A DNA stretch of 8,903 nucleotides from JAFDWI01 sp964544305 (GTDB lineage: Bacteria; Actinomycetota; Acidimicrobiia; Acidimicrobiales; Iamiaceae): assembly GCA_964544305.1 (NCBI GenBank), contig CAZJAZ010000072.1:1-8903 (forward strand). Direction: 5' to 3'. The notes under the pieces were generated by a model that saw only the letters and a list, made by a program, of their open reading frames with translations, was not told the DNA's origin and made no database searches. The translations under genes were made by a program, and so were the position numbers. Position 1 is the stretch's first letter, and the number at the start of each line of letters is the position of its first letter. Of this stretch, positions 6,876 to 8,903 are shown piece after piece.

Positions 6876-7186
6876 CCACGTTGAGTCCATGTGTGGAATC
6901 CGTGGCCATAAGGAACGCCCCCGAACAGAACTGATCTGTTCTGCGCGTTCCTTTCCAACTGAAGAGAGCTCCCCGCAGCGGTAAGGGAGCACCCGGTAAG
7001 GCGACATTTGCATGTCGCTGCACTGGTCTGTCACGGAACGCCACCGGAGACAGGAAGTAGATGCGTGAGGGTAGTTCGCCACTGCCCGTCATCGCCCGAA
7101 GGATGCACCTCTACTTCGCGCCGCTGCGGAACCATCACCATCACCATCATTCGTCAACTTTTGGCCAAATCAATCTTCAGGAGGTT
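6876..7186 (+). ncRNA. Candidate structured 5' leader RNA (unassigned, riboswitch-like)
   Basis: Between the promoter and the PcfJ-like gene the transcript can form many helices. (1) CCACG/CGTGG, 6876-6880 with 6901-6905, with an inner TCCA/TGGA. (2) A strong two-part hairpin: AGGAACGC/GCGTTCCT (6911-6918, 6945-6952) around GAACAGA/TCTGTTC (6923-6929, 6935-6941). (3) GCTCCC/GGGAGC, 6968-6973 with 6985-6990. (4) A long-range 9-bp helix, CCGCAGCGG 6973-6981 with CCGCTGCGG 7121-7129. (5) CCGGT/ACTGG (6993-6997, 7021-7025) enclosing GCGACAT/ATGTCGC (7001-7007, 7012-7018). (6) CTGTC/GACAG (7028-7032, 7048-7052). (7) GAAGTAGA/TCTACTTC (7054-7061, 7110-7117) enclosing GGGTAGT/ACTGCCC (7069-7075, 7081-7087). 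Helix 4 lies in the loop of helix 3, so they form a pseudoknot or alternate. ACCTC (7107-7111) can pair with GAGGT of the ribosome-binding site (7181-7185) and competes with helix 7. I recognise no riboswitch class. It could instead be a free small RNA. Confidence 0.5.
7131..7148 (+). repeat. Three tandem ACCATC hexamers
   Basis: Three perfect head-to-tail copies of ACCATC lie directly after the long-range helix of the leader, in a segment that otherwise looks unpaired. In one frame the repeat reads as six consecutive His codons; that frame is not the frame of the downstream gene. Confidence 0.8.
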
Positions 7187-7191
7187 CCACC

Positions 7192-8903
7192 ATGGACGAC
7201 AACATTTCTCTTCCAATACCCGGCATGTGGGTCAACCGGGCACAGACGTGCCTGGATCGCCTGGCGGCAATGACCACCATCGACGAGGTAATCGCCGAAT
7301 ATGGCACTGCCCGTACGGTGGTCGGAGAGATACTCGGCGCCCCTTCAGCGGGAGGCGTGGGCACCAAACCTGTCGTGCGAGCGGTAGGCAAGTTGTTCTC
7401 GCACCGGCTCGGTCCGGCCCTAGCAGTCGAAGCGCTGTCATGGGCTGGCGTCGTCAGCCAGGTTCTTGCCCCGGCAACAATTGCCAGCTTCCTTGAGGAA
7501 GTGGCTGCCAGCGAGTCAACCTTGGCTCCAATCCGCTTCGAAGCCGGAGATGCGCTCGTTGACCTCATGCACCACTGCACCAGCGAAAAAGAACGCCTCA
7601 GCGCAATCAACTGGCTATGGGACTCATCCCACCGCACCTTCAGCTACTACAAGTTCTCAACTGATGATTCAGGCGACGATAACTGGCCTGACCCATTGGA
7701 ATTCCTCGAAGGTTGGACGGACAACCTTGAGCAACGCCACAACGCAATTTCCAGCATCTGGGCTTGCGGGCCAAATGCGCAAGTGCAGTTCGAGAACTTC
7801 CTCAAACTCAATCGGTACGATCACGAGCTTCTTCTCAAAGACGATCGGTTGTTCGGTCTGTGTGATCAGGTGGTCGGCACGCTTCTGCTTGAACGCACCA
7901 ACGCGGTCTTATCGCACAAGGCTTGCCCGCAAGCGTTACAGGATCGCATTCGGTTTCCCTACGACGATGCAACGTTCGAACTCGCCCTGCGCGCTGGATA
8001 CCGGCACTATGACAAGGCTCGGATGCGACGAATGCTGGAGTCCCTCGACATGGATCGCCATCTCGAACTCTTGGACGAACTCCCATGCGAGTACCTGCGG
8101 GCTCTGCGTTTCTGCGGACTCGTGCCCGTTGACGCATTGCTCAACGGGCGACTCACCACAGTCGACCTCAGCGATCGTTCCATCGCCGAAGCTGCGCTCA
8201 CGTCGAATGGTCTCCGGCAAGGCATCACGGGGGAACTCGCGCAAATCTTGCTAGCGCATCCACAGGCTGCGTCGCTTGTGTGGCTCGCAAAACGTGTCGC
8301 CTATTACCCCGGGATGGCACGTCGCTTGGTGAGCGAAGCTTGCGAACCCATCGCCCAAGCAGTGCTCAAACAAATGAATGAAACCGAGCTTCTCGCCGAA
8401 GACGCCTCTTTGGCTCTGGCGGCAGGTCCTTACTGGGCAATCCAATGCCCTGGGATTGCCGCATCAGATCGACCCGAGGGCCGTCTTGCGACAGACATCG
8501 CGGGTTACCGAGAAGAGATGCTCGGCGAGCGCTACGAATACTCGCCAAAGGAAAGCCTCTCGGCAAATGGGGGGACTTTTCGCTACCCGGATCGGATCCA
8601 TCGCTTGTGCGATGAATACGCCCAAGCACCTGGTTGGACGGTTACCCTCCCCCGTAACGAGGCTGCGCTTTCTGCCAACGCTGAGGCAATGTCGAACTGC
8701 ACGGGTGACTATGTAGATGCGATCCGCGCAAATTATGCATACATCGTCATCGTCACCGACGTGAATGGGAAGCGTTACAACGTTGAGGTGCGTCGTGCTC
8801 GACACGGGTTCAAGGTTGACCAAATCAACAGTCGTTTCAATGGTGGCGTGGAGCCCGAGTGGATTAGGCCAGCGTTTACGGAGCGTCTGAAGCGGCCAGT
8901 CCC
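7192..8903 (+). CDS. PcfJ-like domain protein, 3' end beyond window
   Basis: The frame starts at ATG 7192, 7 nt after a perfect AGGAGG (7179-7184), and is open for 570 codons to the window edge. The first ~440 residues are mostly helical with no motif I recognise, no signal peptide and no clear membrane segment; a glycine-containing stretch is near residues 50-70. From about residue 490 the sequence resembles the PcfJ family: ANAEAMSNCTGDY with Cys503, a short beta stretch (YIVIVTDVNGKRYNVEV), then VDQINSRFNGG, matching the family pattern L..nC.g.Y...ATVE.....Q.RG..N. PcfJ is named after a gene of the conjugative plasmid pCF10; its biochemical function is not established as far as I know. The gene has its own promoter and a long structured leader, so it is probably regulated after transcription starts. 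Coding is certain; the family call is moderate. Confidence 0.84.
   Translation, partial: MDDNISLPIPGMWVNRAQTCLDRLAAMTTIDEVIAEYGTARTVVGEILGAPSAGGVGTKPVVRAVGKLFSHRLGPALAVEALSWAGVVSQVLAPATIASFLEEVAASESTLAPIRFEAGDALVDLMHHCTSEKERLSAINWLWDSSHRTFSYYKFSTDDSGDDNWPDPLEFLEGWTDNLEQRHNAISSIWACGPNAQVQFENFLKLNRYDHELLLKDDRLFGLCDQVVGTLLLERTNAVLSHKACPQALQDRIRFPYDDATFELALRAGYRHYDKARMRRMLESLDMDRHLELLDELPCEYLRALRFCGLVPVDALLNGRLTTVDLSDRSIAEAALTSNGLRQGITGELAQILLAHPQAASLVWLAKRVAYYPGMARRLVSEACEPIAQAVLKQMNETELLAEDASLALAAGPYWAIQCPGIAASDRPEGRLATDIAGYREEMLGERYEYSPKESLSANGGTFRYPDRIHRLCDEYAQAPGWTVTLPRNEAALSANAEAMSNCTGDYVDAIRANYAYIVIVTDVNGKRYNVEVRRARHGFKVDQINSRFNGGVEPEWIRPAFTERLKRPV

Noticed and set aside
6137..6934. 265-codon plus-strand ORF overlapping the CHAP gene and the following hairpin
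   Set aside because: It is an off-frame reading of the CHAP linker and C-terminal module; the CHAP frame has signal peptide, catalytic residues and a conserved C-terminus.
6522..7082. 186-codon minus-strand ORF
   Set aside because: It spans the CHAP 3' end, the terminator hairpin and the promoter/leader in antisense, with no family resemblance.
6980..7090. Cobalamin riboswitch
   Set aside because: GGTAAGGGAG and GCCACTG-like strings are reminiscent, but their order and spacing do not fit and no proper B12 box is present.
7134..7151. Six-His codon run as a cloning tag or vector contamination
   Set aside because: It is not in frame with the downstream gene, has no vector sequence around it and is explained by a natural ACCATC tandem repeat.
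7466..8254. 262-codon plus-strand ORF inside the PcfJ-like gene
   Set aside because: It is an off-frame shadow rich in serine, threonine and arginine; the other frame has a perfect ribosome-binding site and stays open to the window end.
1..8903. tRNA, rRNA, CRISPR or insertion-sequence features
   Set aside because: No T-loop signatures in tRNA context, no spaced direct repeats, no transposase motifs and no terminal inverted repeats were seen.

Overview
The window looks like part of a high-GC actinobacterial genome. The evidence is GC-rich codon usage, strong purine-rich ribosome-binding sites, and a secreted CHAP protein whose C-terminal module I know mainly from Actinomycetota. A run of 10 Ns at 1905-1914 shows this is a scaffolded draft or metagenome assembly. 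No rRNA, tRNA, CRISPR array, transposase or integrase was seen. Species and exact class cannot be told from the sequence.

Layout. Positions 1-3061 are transcribed leftwards (minus strand). In transcription order they hold a ROK-family sugar-kinase-like protein (3061-2261), a 43-residue N-terminal fragment of a macro-domain protein (2224-2093), a 43-codon small ORF (2133-2002), a DUF5663-like protein interrupted by the assembly gap (2015-1710), and a large P-loop ATPase of the HerA / type IV coupling protein kind that runs off the left edge (1611-1). Positions 3335-8903 are transcribed rightwards: an unrecognised 298-residue protein (3335-4231), an M50 (site-2 type) membrane metalloprotease (4299-5273), a secreted CHAP-domain cell-wall hydrolase (5496-6719), and a long protein with a PcfJ-like C-terminal region that runs off the right edge (from 7192). 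The two blocks diverge from a 273-bp gap at 3062-3334.

The most unusual part is the 472-bp gap before the PcfJ-like gene. It begins with an 18-bp terminator-like hairpin after the CHAP gene. A good sigma-70-type promoter (TTGACA, 17 bp, CATGAT) follows. Then comes a leader of about 316 nt that can fold into at least six helices, including a 9-bp long-range helix, a possible pseudoknot and a possible alternative pairing over the ribosome-binding site. It matches no riboswitch class that I recognise.

Working together (inference). A coupling-protein-like ATPase, a DUF5663 partner, a secreted wall hydrolase and a PcfJ-like protein (the family is named after a conjugative-plasmid gene) would fit a conjugative or integrated element. 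No relaxase, VirB4 or integrase is visible, so this is only a hypothesis. The truncated macro gene marks a recombination or decay scar between the ROK gene and the DUF5663/ATPase genes.
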